This document shows positions 62,156 through 64,000 of a stretch of 64,000 nt of DNA, piece after piece. The translations under genes were made by a program, and so were the position numbers. Every line of letters begins with the position of its first letter. Positions within the stretch are counted from its first letter, which is position 1. The DNA comes from Streptomyces aurantiacus (lineage in GTDB: Bacteria; Actinomycetota; Actinomycetes; Streptomycetales; Streptomycetaceae): the NCBI RefSeq assembly GCF_027107535.1, contig NZ_CP114283.1, positions 6,448,001-6,512,000 of the forward strand, written 5' to 3'. The notes below the pieces were generated by a model. It saw only the letters and a program-made list of their open reading frames with translations. It was not told where the DNA came from and made no database searches.

Positions 62156-63403
62156 CTACTTGGCGTACATCAGCGTCCCGAAGCCGAGTTGGTCGAATCC
62201 GCCGCTGTTCGTGCCGTAGTCGCCCCCGCCGCCCTCGGGCCGCACGCTCTCGGCCATGGCGGTGATGTAGGGGACGGGCAGTCCCCGTCTGCGGGCGTAG
62301 TGGTGGTGCAGGATGTCCCAGACCGGCCTGACCTGCCCGCGGCCCGACGAGGAGATCACCGTCTGCGACTGCTGGGCGCAGTTCTGGCCCGTGCCCCACG
62401 TGTACGTCGTGAACGGCACGTCCTGCCCGAGGTTGTACCTGGCGACGTACTGGGCGGCCTTCATGAACCGGTTGTCGTCGTAGCCGTACAGGTCCTCGCC
62501 CTGTGACCACGCCATCTCGCAGAAGGCGCCCATCTGGCCCATGCCCATCATGGTGTGCCCCTGGTCGCGCCCGCTCTCCTGCCACTGGGCGAGGCCCTGC
62601 GAGTCGTACAGGAAGGGCACGGCGTGGGTGAGGGAGCCGTTGCCCGCGCCGTTCTTGAAGTAGTCCACCGCCTGGTCGTACTTGGCCGCGTCGTCGCACA
62701 GGATGGCGATGGCGAGGACCGAGTTCATGGTGCACAGGTCCCAGTTGGCCCAGTAGTTGGTGATGCAGGCGTCGTTGTGCCGGGTCAGGAACTGGTGGTT
62801 GAGCGGGTAGAAGACGTCGAGCATCATCGCCTTGAACCGGCCGAGGTCGAACCCGGTGTAGCCACGCATGAGTTCGGCGGCGTTCGCGAACTGGTAGCCG
62901 TAGATCCCGGCGGCCAGGAAGCGGTCGGCGTTCCCGGTGACCGTGGTGAGCGTGGCCGACCAGGCGTTGAGGATGTCGCGTGCCGTGTCGCCGTGGGCGG
63001 TGGTGCCGGCGATCTTCCAGCGGAGGGCGTTCTGGTAGGCGGCGTGGATGTCGTTGTAGAGGATGCCGTAGTTCTCTCCGCTGCCGCCGCGGACGATTGT
63101 GGCCTGTGGACGCGGTGTCCAGGTACTGGCGGCGCGGGAGTTGGCGGTCAACCGGTTCCAGCCGGACAGCCACGGCTCGTCGCCCGCGGCGACCCGTACC
63201 TTGGCGCGGTTGAGCTCGCCGTAGGCGTGCAGCATGCCCGGGTGGGTGAAGGGCGCGGGGGCGGCCACTGCCGTGCTGCCGCCGAGCGCCGTGGCGCAGG
63301 CGCCGGTTGTGAGGGCGGCGGCGAGTCCACCGGCGGCCCGGAGGAGACCACGGCGGCCCAACTGCGCGCCGGAGGGGTGCTGGTGGGGGGATGTGCGGCT
63401 CAT
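62156..63403 (-). CDS. Secreted alginate-lyase-family protein
   Basis: A 415-residue exported protein with an all-alpha (alpha/alpha barrel) fold of the alginate lyase family. The Tat-type signal LGRRGLLRAAGGLAAALTTGAC contains a twin arginine. Mature features are FTHPGMLHAYGELNRAKVRVAAGDEPWLSGWNRLTANS at the start and the catalytic-type region NYWANWDLCTMNSVLAIAILCDD with the Asn/Trp/Asp set. ATG 63403 is selected because GGAG lies 9 bases ahead; two upstream ATGs are weaker. Substrate may be alginate, glucuronan or another polyuronate. The LacI gene converges on it. Confidence 0.88.
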   Translation of the reverse strand: MSRTSPHQHPSGAQLGRRGLLRAAGGLAAALTTGACATALGGSTAVAAPAPFTHPGMLHAYGELNRAKVRVAAGDEPWLSGWNRLTANSRAASTWTPRPQATIVRGGSGENYGILYNDIHAAYQNALRWKIAGTTAHGDTARDILNAWSATLTTVTGNADRFLAAGIYGYQFANAAELMRGYTGFDLGRFKAMMLDVFYPLNHQFLTRHNDACITNYWANWDLCTMNSVLAIAILCDDAAKYDQAVDYFKNGAGNGSLTHAVPFLYDSQGLAQWQESGRDQGHTMMGMGQMGAFCEMAWSQGEDLYGYDDNRFMKAAQYVARYNLGQDVPFTTYTWGTGQNCAQQSQTVISSSGRGQVRPVWDILHHHYARRRGLPVPYITAMAESVRPEGGGGDYGTNSGGFDQLGFGTLMYAK

Positions 63404-63478
63404 TGCGTGCATCTCCAATCCAGTGAAGGATCAGCGGTACCGGGCGGTGCGGCAACGCACCCGATCGCCCGGGACCAC

Positions 63479-63840
63479 TCATGTGGGGGTGATGCTCACC
63501 TCGTCGAACTCGGAGGTGCGGCGGACCGGACGGCTGCGGAGGCAGACCGACAGGCCCACGTGCGAAGGGGGTTCCGGCGCCCTGGAGGCGGCCGGTCGAA
63601 GAGTGTGGGGGCCCGGCCGTGGCGGAGGCCGGCGGTCTCCGCCACCCGCCCCGAGCTGCTGCCGCTTGCCTCCTGCGGATGGGTGGCGGAGACCGAGCAG
63701 TAGTACGTGCGGCCCGCCCGTACTGCTCGGTTCGGAAAGGTCACGGTTTCGGTGCCGGAGGCGATCCGTCGGCAGGGACCCCGGTCGTGGCGGTGACGCC
63801 CACGGTCCGGGAACGGGCGGCACACCATGGGGCGGCAGGG
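63479..63840 (-). pseudogene. Possible degraded carbohydrate-binding or glycosidase C-terminal fragment
   Basis: No clean gene is present, but short stretches in different frames of the leftward strand look protein-like: GTETVTFPNRAVRAGRTYYCSVSATHPQ in one frame, and HVGLSVCLRSRPVRRTSEFDEVSITPT ending at a stop near 63479 in another. The latter resembles the last strands of jelly-roll modules attached to glycosidases. Frames change between them, suggesting a decayed gene. The region also contains two long inverted repeats. Confidence 0.3.
63633..63731. repeat. Two adjacent long inverted repeats
   Basis: GGTCTCCGCCACCC (63633-63646) is the exact reverse complement of 63681-63694, loop 34 bases. 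ACCGAGCAGTA (63692-63702) is the exact reverse complement of 63721-63731. The second repeat's left arm overlaps the first repeat's right arm by three bases, so the two hairpins are mutually exclusive or stacked. They do not end a recognisable operon other than the gene entering at 63845. Confidence 0.6.
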
Positions 63841-63844
63841 GCGG

Positions 63845-64000
63845 CTACGGGCCCGGCCGCTCCGGATCGTCCAGCTCCCGCATCTCGAACCAGTCGAAGT
63901 CGGCCGGGGTCCGGGTCCCGCCCAGGTCCTGCGCGCAGACGCCGACGAACGCGCCGGTGAACCGCAGCCGGTCCCCGTAGTCGTCGGAGAGTCTGGTCGC
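63845..64000 (-). CDS. C-terminus of a GH43-type glycosidase (partial at right edge)
   Basis: The last 51 codons of a gene that begins beyond the window. The encoded end, DRLRFTGAFVGVCAQDLGGTRTPADFDWFEMREL followed by DDPERPGP, matches the C-terminal beta-sandwich of GH43 beta-xylosidase-like enzymes, where (F)TGAFVG..QDL and ADFDWFE are conserved. The stop is TAG at 63845-63847. It would fit the plant-polysaccharide theme of the region. Confidence 0.75.
   Translation of the reverse strand, partial: ATRLSDDYGDRLRFTGAFVGVCAQDLGGTRTPADFDWFEMRELDDPERPGP

Overview
The window looks like chromosomal DNA of a Streptomyces species or a close actinobacterial relative. It is very GC rich, with GTG starts, strong purine-rich Shine-Dalgarno sites, long loop-poor GC hairpins as terminators, and many substrate-specific catabolic operons with LacI, GntR, TetR or two-component regulators. 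No plasmid or phage functions are visible. The only intact mobile element is one IS630-type insertion sequence (59657-60897). Apart from a few housekeeping genes at the left (6-phosphogluconate dehydrogenase, panD, a cell-wall hydrolase) the content is accessory catabolism.

Left part (1-19.5 kb): the end of a DMT transporter; a secreted Rpf/LysM/M23 cell-wall hydrolase; gndA; a panD-GNAT pair; an ABC exporter behind a MerR-type promoter, divergent from a flippase-like membrane protein; MscS; and an FGGY sugar kinase. Next is an aromatic lower-pathway operon (12152-15704): a VOC-fold extradiol dioxygenase followed by GalD, GalC and GalB homologues, led by a GntR regulator with a clear operator and trailed by a truncated MFS transporter. 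A redox operon follows (ferric-reductase-like flavocytochrome, double FMN-binding lipoprotein-like protein, ApbE flavin transferase), divergent from a two-component system.

Middle (21.8-37.7 kb): an arabinan/arabinogalactan block with two secreted GH43 arabinofuranosidase-type enzymes (one with CBM42, one with ricin-type CBM13), a 1731-residue secreted protein with two GH43 domains, a complete YtfQ-YtfR-YtfT-YjfF-type furanose importer and its LacI regulator. A VOC/TetR pair with twin operators sits inside it. A tRNA-Pro(GGG) lies at 38.3 kb.

Right-middle (38.9-53.5 kb): an OpuC/ProU-type betaine importer is divergent from a three-gene operon (small protein, ammonia-lyase homologue, amidohydrolase). 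The lyase homologue lacks the glycine of the Ala-Ser-Gly triad that forms the MIO cofactor. I consider this the most interesting unit in the window: importer and operon could be a route for a quaternary-amine betaine. Then come a YceI protein, a GH30 beta-1,6-galactanase, and a glucarate dehydratase / KDG dehydratase / CUT1 sugar-acid importer operon.

Right end (53.7-64 kb): a hydroxyquinol (resorcinol-type) operon whose flavin monooxygenase carries a frameshift, with a Fis-type activator lacking the sigma-54 loop. An inverted repeat in front of that activator recurs in front of the YceI gene. Then the IS630 element, a LacI regulator, an alginate-lyase-family protein, and the end of a GH43-type gene running off the window.
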